A stretch of DNA of 64,000 bases from Platanthera guangdongensis (taxonomy: Eukaryota; Streptophyta; Magnoliopsida; Asparagales; Orchidaceae): contig CM077166.1 of the NCBI GenBank assembly GCA_039583875.1, forward strand, positions 90,828,564-90,892,563, read 5' to 3'. Both the position numbers and the translations under genes were made by a program. The notes under the pieces are model-generated. The model was not told the DNA's origin. It made no database searches and saw nothing but the letters and a program-made list of their open reading frames with translations. This document shows, piece by piece, positions 34,770-46,495 of this stretch (within the stretch, counting starts at the first letter, position 1; every line of letters begins with the position of its first letter).

Positions 34770-35993
34770 CTGAGATGACCTGAGTCAAAGTTTGAGCCTC
34801 CTCGGAAGAGATCACGTTCAGCTTTCCCTTGCCCTTGTCCACACGTTGAGGCAGAGGTAAATCCTGAAGTGGAACTGCCTGAAGAACAGGCTGGACCTGA
34901 GGACACCTTGTCTTAATATGGCCCTTCTGTCCACAATGATAGCACACTTTGTCCTTGGACCAGCACTGGGCAGCATCATGCCCGGGTCGCTTGCAAACAG
35001 AATAGGAAACATCCTTCCTAGGAGCACCTTGAATAGCATGAACTTGCTCCTTCTTCTGAGCTCCCGCCTTCTTGAAACACCTCTCAACTGGGTGGCCTGA
35101 CCGACCACAGAAGCTACACACTACATTGCTCTTCTTTCCTGAAGCAGCATCGAGTACCTGAGGGTTATTCTCTTCAGCATACTTCCTCTTGTCCTTCCTC
35201 ATTGCTGGCCTTTGTTCTTTGCGGTCTCAATTGCCTCCACTTTCAGAGCAGCCTCCACTACCCCTGCATAAGTCTCTGATCCATAAGCATTGGCCAACCG
35301 CGGAACCTCGCTCCTCAAGCCACCAAGCAACCGCTTGACTCAATCAGCCTCAATACTCACCAACCCAGGAGCAAGCCGGCTTAACTTGCTGAACTCTATC
35401 TCATACTCACTAACCGTGAGTTGCCTCTGCTTTAGGTGAAGGAAGTCATTCATTAGTCGGTCACGCTTGACCAAAGGCAAGAACTTCCTCAACAACATCT
35501 CCTTGAATAATCCCCAAGAGCAACAAGCCACCAAGCTCTCCTTTTCCCTAAGCCACTAGCTCTTAGCCAAACCCTTTAGCTGATAGGCGGGTATCATCAC
35601 TCTCTGATCATCTGCAATACCGGAGTACAAGAACATCTCCTCCATGGAGATCAGCAAATCATCTTTGACCATGTAATCTATCTTCCCATCATATGTAGGA
35701 TGGCTAAGTCTCTGAAACTGAGAAATAAAGGCCATCTCTGCTGGCACCACCACTGGAGGTCTCAGGGGAGCAGGAGGGGGAGGAGCAGCTGACCCCCCTG
35801 CAGGGGTTTGCACGCCCTGAGTCTGTCCTGCCACCCCTACCACCAGAGACTGGATCTGGGCCTGCATCTCCACCAACAGCCTGGTCAAGGAATCATTGCT
35901 CTATCGCAAGCTCTCGATCACCGCATCACTCTGCGCTCCTGAGGACTGACCCTCAAATAGGGGAGTCTACCTAGTCGAAGGACGTCTCTCCAT
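34770..35993 (-). pseudogene. B gag (capsid, three zinc knuckles)
   Basis: ATG at 35993 (MERRPSTR) is followed by two early stops. Then comes a region with LLVEMQAQIQSLVVGVAGQ and a proline-rich linker. The capsid region reads FQRLSHPTYDGKIDYMVKDD, KFLPLVKRDRLMNDFLHLKQ and LTVSEYEIEFSKLSRLAPG, with stops near 35556 and 35340 and a frameshift near 35215. The C-terminus has three knuckles: CSFCGRSGHPVERC, YSVCKRPGHDAAQC (first Cys is Tyr) and CYHCGQKGHIKTRC. Gag forms the particle and packages RNA. It ends VISG at the intron-like junction. Confidence 0.88.
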
Positions 35994-36670
35994 CCTAAAA
36001 CCATAAAAACTGAGGTCGGAACCTAGTACAATAGTTAGAACAAACTACCAGTACAGACAATACATACATAAATATGAACTTTTAACTGGTATACTAGCTC
36101 GGGATTTTATTTTGTTTTTTACAAAAGTGATGTTATGCCTAGCATGGGATGGTTAAGCACCATCAACTAACTCTTGTTCATAGATCGGGAATGCATGAGT
36201 TTATATTCTTTTGCTGATTTAAAACGATGTGTGTACATATGTCATCCTGCAAATCTTTAGCTTGGCACGTTGTGCTTATGCAATGTTATGCTATGCATGA
36301 TTGTGCTATGCATTCTAAAAAGGCCCTAATGCATGTCATGACTGGCGTACGCATGAAAATGTTATGCATCCCATACTATATAACATTTTCATGCAACGAA
36401 AAAGAAACGTGCTAGTCGTATTCATGTGGTGAGGTTATGCATCCCATAGTACATAACCCTCATATGTTTCCCCTATGGTGGATCCATATACAGACACATA
36501 TTATGTATCCCATACTACATAATATGCCCCGTATACTTCATGTTATGCTATGAGTGTAGTGTTCGTGCTTAAACCAAGACGTGCTGATGACATATCAGTG
36601 TGTGTATGATATGATGCTAAACATCTAATATCTACACGGAAAGGTTGCCCGACAAATTGTCAAGCAACAT
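35994..36670 (-). other. B 5' leader between PBS and gag
   Basis: About 675 bp without a credible ORF. Many short ATGC-rich near-repeats occur (ATGCTATGCAT, CATCCCATACTACATAA in three variants at 36368, 36430 and 36505). Such structure in a leader could act in RNA packaging, but nothing specific is recognised. Confidence 0.5.
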
Positions 36671-36683
36671 CCCTCTGATACCA
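36671..36683 (-). other. B primer-binding site (initiator Met tRNA type)
   Basis: Minus-strand TGGTATCAGAGGG, 2 nt from the LTR end at 36686. Confidence 0.9.
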
Positions 36684-36685
36684 AC

Positions 36686-39600
36686 TATCACGACCCGCAT
36701 ATTCTATAAGAAGTATCAGAGATTGAGAAAATACACGTCGTGATGCCACGTCGAGCAGGTGATAACTGTCGATGATCAGGAGAACACCCACTAAGTAGAC
36801 TATAAAAACTCATAAGTTTAATGATTAGAAAATCAGATATTATTTTAAGGGTCGTATCCCTCTGCTCAGTGGATCATCTAGTCCACAGTTTAAAACTATA
36901 CTTATATGCAACGAAAAATACTTTATTTATATTTGACATCCTATGAGAGTGCATAAGTGACCCTCGAGGTCAACTTATATTCTGCAAGACTCTAGATTTA
37001 TTTTATATTATAAGTAAGAAAATGATCATTTCTACGTTGCTTGGAAAATAGTGTATGCGTTTTAAAAACATGTTGATCATGAGATATACTTATAATAGTG
37101 TTTTTAGGTTTAAAAGTAACTAGCAACCTAACATAGATATTCCTAAGAGCAAATAGACTATCTCTAGAAAGGTAGCAGTAAAAAAAACATATCTAGTATC
37201 ATAAGCAAAAACCACCAGTGGGCGTCAACAACATGACACGAACCCACTGGCGAGCATGTATGTCTATAAGAAAAAAACAGAAAAACTACCTCCCAAGACC
37301 AAGAAACTGATCTCTACAATACAAGAGATCACCAGCAACAGCACAGCAAAACTAGCCGCCTACTCGGCTACTAATATGAACCTGAGGCATTCAGAGAAGA
37401 AAAAAATACCTCAGCAAGTAAAATAAGAAAATCTGAATTAGAGCATTATATCAAAATGGAACAAAAGAGAGTAAGTAAACATGACAGTAAAAGCAAACAC
37501 TGTCCAAAGTAAGCAAAAGTACACCAAGTACCAGGTAACAACAACAAGCCCTGCCCCAAATCCTGCAGAGGCTACAAGGCAAAAGACAAGAAAACCTGCA
37601 ACAATATGTTGCATTCAACCAGGAAGAAACACCTAACAATCCTAATTTATGAGTAATGGCAGTAGTAAAACATCATGGACCTGAGTTGGTGACCAAAAAC
37701 AGTCCCCCAAACAAAACAGTTCCAACAAAAAAATTTCACTGTGTCAGCACAAAACCACCACAAACCCAGCCCGTACCTGGGATTAAAAGGTGGCGGCCAT
37801 AGCAATACCCAGCCTGTACCTGGAACTAAAAAGTCGCGGCCACGGCTCGCACACAAAACATCCCGCTCCTTTAGAGCGTCAAAATACCACTACCTGTCAT
37901 AACCCACGATTCGGCCCTCAAAACAAAGGAAGAACGAAAGGCCGACAAGACATCCCCCCTACGAGGTAATCACTCAGGAAGAAAAGAAACAGAAAAGGAA
38001 TAATGTCGATCCCAACTTACAGGAAAAATCGTCGACCTCAGGAAAATCGTCGAACGCAGATCTCCGAAAATCGTCGAACTCAGCTCTTAGGAAAATCGTC
38101 GAACGCAGATCATGGAAAATCGTCGAACTCCGTTCGACGATTTTTCGTTGAACGTTGGCCACGGGAAATCGTCGAACTCCGTTTGACGATTTGCTTTTGT
38201 CGAACACAAGTCACGGGAAAATCGTCGAACTCCGTTCGACGATATTCCTTTTGTCGAACACAGGCCATGGGAAAATCGTCGAACTCCGTTCGATGATTTT
38301 CGTCAGACCCAGAACTCAGGTAAATCGTCGAGATCAGCTCGACGATAATCGCCGAACTCAGATCGACGATCTTCGTCGATAACAGGCAACCCAAGATCGT
38401 CGAACTGGCAGCGTTGAGTGCAAAGAAACGCTAACTTAATTCCTATGCTCCACCTATAATACCAGACCACTTCAACTAGCCCAGAAACACTCTAATCCTC
38501 AAGACTGTGGAAAGAAAAAGAAATTTCTGCTCCTGCTACACCAACTGTCAAGCCAAATTTACTCCAAAACCGAGCCTACCCATGAAGAACTCAGCATTAA
38601 AACACTACAGCAACTAACAGTCGACCTAAAATTTCAGTAATTGAGAGATCTGACAAGGCTAGGCAGCATTCCTAGGTTCTAAGAGCAGAAATTTAAACAA
38701 AAATCTCAACCTGAAGTTAAATCAAATATCTGGACAGGATGAAAATTTCAGTAGGCTTAACGATTGCTTGACATGATGAAGGAAAAACTAAGCATTTGCA
38801 AGATCTGGAATCAATATTTGAGAACAAGGAACCAAAAAAATGAAAATGAAGAATTTCCTACTTGGCAATGGCAAAGAGCACCACTTGCCTCAATTTCCAG
38901 CAATTTATCTTACACAGCCCTTCCTCTCTCTCTATCTCTCGGCTCCAGCCGCAACAGCACCTAAACCAGGATTCTAGAGTTTTAATGGCGGAAAAGGATC
39001 AAACCAAATATTTCGAGACCCCTAGAAACACAATGAAAATTGAATCTCTTACCGTAGGAATGAAGGTCAAGGCGAGAGTAATGCAAATCTACCCTCGGAA
39101 CGAAAATCCGACCGCTATAACTCCGGGAATCGGCGGTGGAAGGCAAGGATGTCCGCAGGTTTTCTTCCACTCATGAACAGGACAACAGTTATTCTCTCAC
39201 GGAAGGAGATGATGAATAGTTTCTTTTTTGTCTTAAGGTTATTTATATGCATAGACACGCCTTATCAGCCTTAACTGCCACCTAAAAGCCACTGGATTCA
39301 TTTCAAGCTTTATTAATTAATTATTTGCATCCATTATTATTAACAAATCAAAACGATGCGAAAACTGAACCACCTCGGAATCCGATGAAATTCACACCAT
39401 AGCTAATTACCCACGCTACGAACGCAACGACAAAGTCGAAATCAACTTTTGACGAACAAAACTCAGGTTATCACTACCCGAAGCCAAAAACAAGCATCCC
39501 CCGAGAGGCCTCATCGGTCACCAAAACAGACTCGGCTTGCTAGGGGATCTTGCCAAAAAGGCTACCAAGAACCACACAAGGAACCAAAAGAGCTAAGACC

Positions 39601-39689
39601 ACGCTCTAACAAATGGTACAAGTCGGAAACGCGTCAACGTAACGCCAAACGAGAATTAAATAATTGGAGAAAAAATCGGGGGCGTTACA
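36686..39689 (-). mobile_element. B 5' LTR (3,004 bp)
   Basis: On plus it starts TATCACGACCC (canonical TG changed to TA) and ends GGCGTTACA, followed by TSD AACAG. The minus-strand TATA box CATATAAATAACC lies near 39238-39250. In this element the palindrome array (38018-38405) lies about 850 bp downstream of the TATA box, so it is transcribed. Confidence 0.94.
38018..38405. repeat. TCGTCGAAC palindrome array in B 5' LTR
   Basis: Five full hairpins (AAATCGTCGAAC-N3-GTTCGACGATTT or variants) start at about 38116, 38166, 38217, 38272 and 38332, with half-sites on either side. The 50-60-bp spacing is regular. Confidence 0.93.
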
Positions 39690-40626
39690 AACAGTAAATG
39701 AAGAACTAATGATTCTCTTTGGCAAGAGATTTTACAAAATGGCAAGAAAAGACTTCAGGAGAAAATCATCCAAGCAGGATGATAAGCCAAGGTATGATAA
39801 CACTCGTACTAAATAAGTAATATGTTTTGGCTGCAGGAAACCTGGACACTTTATCTCAGGGTGTGCAGAGAATAAGAAGAAAGAGAGAAGAAGAGAGAAG
39901 GACTCTAGAAGACAACAAAGTAGCAGGCCTTCCTCCAGCAAATACAAAAAGAAGGAGAAGGGCTTTGTTGCTGATACCTGAGTGAGACAGAGGATGAATC
40001 CAATTCTTCCAGTTCTAATGAAGAGGAACAAGAGGCAAGGGGCAAGGAAGTCTGCCTCATGGCCATCAATGCCACCAGCAGTCAATCAGATGATGAAGAA
40101 TCTAATAAAGAAGGAGCTGTAGAATCTGAAGCTGATCAGGTACTTTCATCTTTTGATTATAATTCTGACAGTTTCAAAATTGAATTTAAAACTATGTGCA
40201 TTGACCTAATCAACTTTGAAAAGGAAATTAAAATACTTAGGGAAAGACTATCCAATCAAAAAAATCTGATGCCTGAAAACAAAAAGTTAAAAGATGGACT
40301 AACACTAGCTAATTAATAAATTATTTCTTTAAAAACACAGCTATGTGAGGCTAAGCAACTTGAGGAATCTCTCAATGGGAGAAGCCTTAAGCTGATGGAC
40401 ATTACAAGCATAGTCAATGCAAGACTGAATGGCAAACTGGGCTTGGGTGCATCATCAAGTTTACCCCCCATACTTAAGAAGAACATATTATCCACACCAA
40501 TAAAATTTGTTTCTGAGAAGTGTAAAGAAAAAGTAGATAAAAACAATCCTAATAAAACTGAAATTACACAAAAAAATAAGAAAAGAAGAAAGAATAAGGA
40601 AAATAATAACCAGAATAATGTTCAGT
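39690..40626 (+). pseudogene. A gag, C-terminal part with zinc knuckle
   Basis: Resumes A's gag after B. CFGCRKPGHFISGC (about 39828-39870) is an intact CCHC knuckle, followed by a Lys/Arg-rich stretch (RREKDSRRQQSSRPSSSKYKK). A frameshift near 39980 leads to an acidic Ser-rich segment (SETEDESNSSSSNEE), then CLMAINATSS, then a predicted coiled coil (FEKEIKILRERLSNQ) to a stop at 40315. Similarity continues through KLMDITSIVNARLNGKLGLG and a Lys/Asn-rich tail. This extended Gag C-terminus is typical of Sireviruses. Confidence 0.85.
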
Positions 40627-40895
40627 AGTTTTCATCGAACTCCGATCGACGAAACATGTACAGTTCGTGGAACTCAAGTCGTCGAACTCAAAACACAGAT
40701 CTATATTATAATAATTCATTGAACTACAATCGACGAAACCAGTATGGTTCGTCGACCAGAGGTCGATGATTTTGGGGTCCGAAAAATGACTTCTATCATT
40801 ATCTGAATGGAGTTCGACGAACTCACCACCAATTCTTCGAACTCAGGTCGATGAACGTACTAGAATTCTTCGAACGCAGATCAACTTAACAGAAA
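40627..40895. repeat. TCGTCGAAC-type array between gag and protease of A
   Basis: About ten sites (TCATCGAACTCCGATCGACGA, split as TCATCGAACT plus CCGATCGACGA at 40632; GTCGTCGAACTC; AATCGACGAAAC; TTCGTCGACC; GAGTTCGACGAACTC) lie inside the gag-pol reading region. In frame they would encode runs such as SSNSDRR, NSSRRTQ and NYNRRNQ. The array is inside the element, not in an LTR. Confidence 0.85.
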
Positions 40896-41079
40896 TAAAA
40901 ACTTTTCTAAAGCCTATAACCAACCCAGGGAGAATATCAACTCATTCACCAAATGGATAATTCCTCCCAAAAGATATCACCCCTTAGGATACAAAAGCCA
41001 ACCTAAGTGCTCTTACAACTACAACTTTTCTAATGTAAAGAAACAAGGACCCCAGGTAACCTGGGTCAAGAACAACTAG

Positions 41080-43983
41080 TTGTTTTCTTTGCAGGTAAAG
41101 AGCTATCCAGCTGTTAATCAAAAATTGTATCTGGACAGTGGATGCTCCAAACATATGATTGGCAGCAAGGACAACTTAAATAACTACAAGTCCAAGTTGG
41201 GACCAAAGGTGATCTTTGGTGATTCAAATTAGGGCCAGTCTGAAGGATTTGGAGAACTAAAAATTGGAGCAGTCACTTTCAAAAAGGTGACATATGTAAG
41301 TGTACTCAAGCATAACCTCATCTTCATAAATCAACTATGTGATGAAGGTTATCATGTACATTTTAACTCAAGTTCATGTATAATTTCTAATAAAGAAAAA
41401 CAATCTGTTTTAATTGGAAATAGACAAGGTAACATATTCATAGTAGATTTTCATTCTGAAAATTCAGATATCTGTTTACTTAATATTGTTTGCAATCAAA
41501 ATGATCTATGACATAAAAGACTAGGACATGTTAAAATGAAAAACATTGCTAGGCTATCTAAAGACAACCTTGTGAAAGGTTTGCCTTCTGGTCCCTACAA
41601 GAAGGAAGGCCTCTGCAGTGCTTGTCAACTAGGCAAGCAAACTAAATCTAGTTTTAAATCAGTTAATAAGAGTGATTCACCTAGGATTTTGTACTTACTA
41701 CATATGGACCTTTTTGGACCTATTGTTGTACAAAGTCTAGGAGGGAAATCTTATACTCTAGTTATTGTAGATGACTTCTCAAGATTCACTTTGGTGTTCT
41801 TTCTGAGATCTAAGTCAGATACATTCAAAGTTCTTACATATTTTCTCAGGACCATGTTGATTGAGTACTCTACTCATGTTGCATTGATCAGAAGTGATAA
41901 TGGTAGAGAGTTTGAGTCTCTTCTTATGCATTAGTTTTGTGAGAAGGAAGGTATCAGGCATTGCTTCTCAGCTCCTAGAACACCTCAACAAAATGGGGTA
42001 GCTGAAAGGAAGAATAGAACCTTAATTGAAGTTGCAGGTACAATACTTGCAGATGCTTACATGCCCCTATTCTTTGGGGAAGAGGCTATAAGCACAACAA
42101 ACTACGTACTAAAATGGAGTTTGATACATAAACTTAAGAATAAGACTCCCTATGAATTACTCAAAGGAAATAAACCTAAAATCACTTATTTTAAAGTATT
42201 TGGTTGTATATGTTATATTCATAATAATAACAAGAAGTATATTAGAAAGTTTGAAGCTAAGGCTGAAGAGGGAATTTTTCTACGATATTCCCAAGTCAGC
42301 AAAGCTTATAGGGTGTTTAATAAATCTTCTTTAAAAATTGAGGAATCAAAACTTGTGACATTTGATGAGGCTAACATGTCTTATAAGGAGAAAAAAATTT
42401 CTACCAATAGCACTGTATAGGTACCTCACTGGTGTGAGAAATTGGGTGAGTTAAACCTTCCACAAGAGGTTGTATCACCTCCTAATCCACAAGCTGATGA
42501 AGACAGTGAAGAAGAACTTATGGAAGAAGTTGAAATTACTTCAACATCAAACATTATTCCACAAGAGGAATTAACTCCACATGCTATTGCTGAACCAACT
42601 CCACCCACTGATCTTGTCACATTAATCGATCACCCTAGATCCCAAGTGATTGGGGACATGTCAGTAGGTGTACAGACAAGGCATCAACTAAACCAAGATG
42701 TGATGCATGCATGTTTCCTCTCTCAAGTTGAGCCTCAATCCATAAAAGATGCTGAGCAAGTTCCCCACTAGATCATTGCAATGCAAGAGGAACTCAATCA
42801 ATTTGAGAGATGCAGAGTTTGGGATTTAGTTCCAAAACCCAAAGACTACCCAATCATTGGAACTAAATGGGTATATAAAAACAAACTAGATGCCCGAGGT
42901 GTAATTGTGAGAAACAAGGCTAGGCTTGTTGCTCAAGGTTATAGGTAAGAAAAAGGCATAGACTATGACCAAACTTTTGCACCAGTTACAAGGTTAGAAG
43001 CAATCAGGATATTTCTTGCTTATGCTACCTACAAGAAGTTTAAAGTCTTTCAAATGGATGTCAAGAGTGTCTTTCTAAATGGAGTACTTAAAGAAGAGGT
43101 TTATGTTGAACAACCTCTAGGTTTTATCTCTCCAACTTATCCCTCATATGTCTTTAGATTGCATAAAGCTCTTTATGGTTTAAATCAAGCTCTAAGAGCT
43201 TGGTATGAGACCATAGCTAGCTTCCTAATAGAGCATAAATTTACTATAGGCATTGTAGATAGGACATTATTCACTAGGCACCATAAGGACCAAATCTTGT
43301 TTGTATAAATTTCTGTAGATGACATTATATTTGGGTCTACAGATTCCAAACTATGCAAGAGGTTTGCTGACCTCATGCATTCAAAGTTTGAAATGAGTAG
43401 CATGGGTGAGCGCTCCTACTTTCTTGGACTCCAAGTGAAGCAGCTAGCTGTTGGAATTTTCATATCCCAGGTTAAGTATGCTAAAGAGATTATTAAAAAG
43501 TTTGGGATGGCTGATGCCTCAGCAAAGAAAACACTCATGGCCACTAATGTTGTAATAGATTCTGATGAACATGAGAAACATGTTGATCAGAAATTATATA
43601 AGGGCATTGTTGGGTCGCTACTATACCATACAGCAAGCAGACCTGACATAATGTTTGCTACATGTCTTTGTGCTAGGTTCCAAGTGAACCCTAAAGAATC
43701 TCTCCTAGTTTTCCCAAAAAGTATTTTGAGATATATAAAGAGTTGTACTAGTCTAAGACTCTCGTATGCTACTGAGTCAGAATTTGAGTTAACTGGATAC
43801 TCAGATGCTGACATTGCCGGATGCATGGTAGACAGAAAAAGTACCTCAGAGACTTGCCAGTTCCTTGATATGAGATTAGTGTCTTGGTTTTGCAAGAAAC
43901 AGTCATCTGTGACTACTTCAACTGCTAAAGCAGAATATATTGCAGCTGGTAGTTGCTGTTCCCAGATGTTGTGGATTCAAACC
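41080..43983 (+). pseudogene. A pol: protease, integrase, RT, RNase H (part 1)
   Basis: The protease has LYLDSGCSKHMIGSKDNLNN (about 41128). The pre-integrase zinc region has HKRLGHVKMKNI and CSACQLGKQTKSSF. The integrase core has HMDLFGPIVV, RSDNGREFE and PQQNGVAERKNRT. RT has WVYKNKLDARG, ARLVAQGY, QMDVKSVFLNG, ALYGLNQALRAWYE and ISVDDIIFGS (the Tyr of YVDD is Ser). RNase H begins with SRPDIMFATCLCARFQ, GYSDADIAGCMVDRKSTS and AEYIAAGSCCSQMLWIQT, where D is inserted. Stops occur near 41230, 41511, 41934, 42418, 42771, 42946 and 43306. The order integrase then RT identifies Ty1/copia. Confidence 0.93.
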
Positions 43984-44029
43984 TGTTGAATTCTGTGAAG
44001 TGAAAGTGGGTGAATGGAAGGCTTGGGAA

Positions 44030-45560
44030 ACCTATCCGCGCGGACTACGCGGACTGGGTTGGCGGACTGCTAGGTCGGCAGGGATGTTGCAGGCGGTTTG
44101 CTCTGTGGCGGCCTGGGCGGTCTGTTCGCGCGGACTACGCGGACAACAGCGGCGGTCTGACAGGCCAGTGTATGCTCAGCAGGCGGTTTACTCCCAGGAA
44201 GTAACCGGGCGAATAGGAATGTTATCCGCGGAGTCCGGCTTGAAGCGGACTGAAGAACTGGAGCTCGGCAGACCGGTTTGGCAGATGCCTTGGTCTTGCT
44301 CTAGTGAAGCGGCAAGTGGAAGCCGCGGAGACCGCCGGTCAGCGCGGACAGGAACTGGAGGTCGCATGGTATGGCGGGCTAGATCCAGTGTCTGCCAGTA
44401 AGTGCGGACTGGCCCTTGTGGCCAGCGGACTGGACTTGGTGGGAACTGAACCAAGTGAAGGATGGCTCAGTCCGGGGAGATCGCGCAGTGGAGCGCGGGC
44501 TGGTTTCTCAGTCCGCCAAGCGTAGTAGAAGTGCAGTTGCCTTGTTTGCTAGCTTGGGGAAATGCGGACTGGAGAATTGCTTGTGTAGGAGCGTGCGGAC
44601 GGGAGCCAGAGTCCGCTGAGTCCGGTTGAGCCTTGTGATGAGGTTATGGACTCAGGGAAGCGGACTGGAGTTCGCTGTGTACGCGGACTGGATCGGCATA
44701 TCCGCTGAGTCCGGCAATGCCTTGGTGATTAGGCAATGGACTTGGGATATGCGAACAGTAGCCGGGTGTCCGCTGAGTCCGGCAGGTGCCTTGATGGCGA
44801 GGCTGCGGGCTCGGGTTTTGCGGGCTGATGCCTTGTCCGCAGAATGGCGGACACGGCTGTTGTGGAGTCCGGCTGTTGTCCTGGCTTGGTCTCTGGCGGC
44901 AAGGCGGGCTGGATATTGGAGTCCGGCCTTGGAGAAGCTGGGGCGGACTGGCTATCTGCACAGCAGCGGCGAACTGGAATGTGTGTCCGTGGGCTGGCGG
45001 ACACACTATGTTCTTGCTGCGGGTTGTGGCGGTGATCCTATCGGCTAGGGCGGTGACCATACTCATCGTCGTGCCTATAAATAGGACCCATGTCACATCA
45101 GGAAAAACAGGAACCTAGACCGAAGTAAGTGAACAGTAATTGAGCTCGCGTAAGTTGTTGCGGTCTGGACTTTGTGTCCGCACGGATTGAGAGTTGACCC
45201 GGTTGTGCTGTGCAGGTTGTGCGGATAGCGCTGGAAAGCCAGGACTTGGCTCTGATTGCGGTCAGGGATAGTGCGGACTCTGCGGTTAAGCAACAGGCGG
45301 TAAACAGCAGGTCGCGGATAGCGACCAAGCGGTCTTCTCTTTGGCGACTTGGTTCGGGGTTCAGGAAGTCGCCTGCTTCAGGCGGACTATTCCATTCAGT
45401 GACACAGCTTGTGCGGTCTGGTGGCGTGCAGACCGGCGGTGAAGAGCTAAGCATTGGAGTAAGGGTGAGTCCGCGTGGCTTGGGTTGCGGTCTGGCGACC
45501 TGGCGGACTGGGCGGACTCCACAGCAGTAGGTCGGCGGCTTGTTGATTGAGTCCGCGCGG
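44030..45560. repeat. GCGGAC/GTCCGC motif array in D 5' LTR
   Basis: Several dozen GCGGAC(T) or (A)GTCCGC sites occur on both strands, some in inverted pairs, for example TGTGTCCG-N8-CGGACACA (44981-45004). The pattern CCGCTGAGTCCGG recurs four times (44610, 44701, 44770 region). Every site contains CpG. Confidence 0.9.
45076..45083 (+). promoter_or_regulatory. TATA box of D LTR
   Basis: TATAAATA in CCTATAAATAGGACC, conserved in the 3' LTR near 49269. It lies at the end of the densest part of the motif array. Confidence 0.78.
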
Positions 45561-45848
45561 CTTGTTTTTTGTTCTTGTCTTTGTAACTGTCTCTGCTCTC
45601 CCGGTGTTGGGTTTTGGTGAAGCATGTCTCGCCATGTATGTCTCGCCTTGTAAAGAAGTTTGCTCTTGATCAATAAAGAAGCTTGTGCTACATGTGTTGC
45701 TGGTTGTTACTGCTTTATTGAGATAACCCCTGCTAACTCCACGATCCGGGAAGACTTTCAACATTATAAGTGGGCGTATTCTCCCTCGGTTTGTTGAGTT
45801 TTCAACAGGGTATCCAAGGGGGCGTCTGCGGTTTGTTGAATTTTAACA

Positions 45849-45861
45849 TGGTATCAGAGCC
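45849..45861 (+). other. D primer-binding site (initiator Met tRNA)
   Basis: TGGTATCAGAGCC immediately after the LTR end, an exact iMet-type site. Confidence 0.95.
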
Positions 45862-45934
45862 AGGTTGTTGGAGTGGTCAAGCAGTGCTCAATGAAAGTAG
45901 TTGCTCGTCTGTAGAGGAAACCAGTGGTAGAACC

Positions 45935-46495
45935 ATGGCAGTGGAGGATGCAAGTTGTCTTGGTATTGATATCCTTACAGAGGCGAACTGTGAACGGTGG
46001 AAGTCTTGTATGAAGAGCTTTCTTCTTGGCGAGGACCTTTGGGAGGTTGTATGCGGAGCAAGAAGACAAGAGAATACTGCTGGCAATGCTGAGGTGATGA
46101 GAGCTTGGAAGGAGGCAAATGCGAAAGCGGAGTCTATTCTCAAGCAGGCGATCTCATCGGAGCTCTTGGACCACATCAGTGGATGTCGGTCAGCTGCGGA
46201 GGTTTGGACTTCCCTTGATGGGTTGTTCAGGAAGGAGGTGAAGGTTGCTGCGGAAGATGGTCCCTCTACTTCATATCAGGAAGAAAGGAGTTGTTATCCT
46301 AGGCGCGATAGGAAGAGGAAGGAAGGACCAAGGTTCTATAAATGCAAGCAGCAAGGTCATCTTCGGAAGGAGTGCAAGGTTGTCTTGCTCTCGGCGAACA
46401 TAGCTCTGGTAGGGAGGAAGGAGAAGAACGTAGTTGGGATTTCAACTAGTTCTGGAGTTGATCGGAGGAATGCCAGTGATAGTTCTGCTATCTAG
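45935..46495 (+). CDS. D gag (copia-type, truncated)
   Basis: ATG at 45935 begins MAVEDASCLGIDILTEANCE; the frame is also open upstream into the LTR. The copia Gag signature is WKSCMKSFLLGEDLWEVVCG (residues ~23-45), then ILKQAISSELLDHISGCRSA and EVWTSLDGLF. A zinc knuckle FYKCKQQGHLRKEC follows, its first Cys being Phe. The length (186 codons) is short for copia Gag. It runs without protease directly to SSAI-stop-HERLGH, where the TAG replaces the usual Trp before the integrase HHCC region. Gag and integrase were therefore probably one frame. Possibly still translatable on its own, but RNA binding is doubtful. Confidence 0.8.
   Translation: MAVEDASCLGIDILTEANCERWKSCMKSFLLGEDLWEVVCGARRQENTAGNAEVMRAWKEANAKAESILKQAISSELLDHISGCRSAAEVWTSLDGLFRKEVKVAAEDGPSTSYQEERSCYPRRDRKRKEGPRFYKCKQQGHLRKECKVVLLSANIALVGRKEKNVVGISTSSGVDRRNASDSSAI

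Larger units (their letters stand above)
21836..39689 (-). mobile_element. B: Ty3/gypsy chromovirus (Tekay-like), complete, with C inserted in its 3' LTR
   Basis: It is flanked by a perfect TSD AACAG (21831-21835 and 39690-39694). LTRs are 21836-22423 plus 28792-31208 (3'), and 36686-39689 (5', 3,004 bp). On plus the ends are TATCACGACCC and GGCGTTACA. Internal region 31209-36685 codes on minus for gag with three knuckles, an intron-like segment, protease, RT, RNase H, integrase and a chromodomain-like tail. Without C it is about 11.5 kb. Stops, a gag frameshift and catalytic substitutions make it inactive. Confidence 0.94.
43984..45848 (+). mobile_element. D 5' LTR
   Basis: Direct repeat of 48177-50041. 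GCGGAC/GTCCGC motifs run from 44036 to about 45060, then a TATA box at 45076-45083, with further motifs down to about 45555. It is GC-rich, unlike surrounding A sequence. Overlapping open frames on both strands are compositional. Confidence 0.95.

Noticed and set aside
29555..38405. CRISPR-like look of regularly spaced palindromic repeats
   Set aside because: Repeats are variable, spacers are not unique foreign-like sequences, and the arrays lie in both LTRs of a plant retrotransposon.
43940..45530. Several long overlapping ORFs (up to 191 codons) on both strands of the D LTRs, repeated at 48200-49866
   Set aside because: High GC and the GCGGAC array deplete stops. They lie in LTR U3/U5 and have no recognisable domain.
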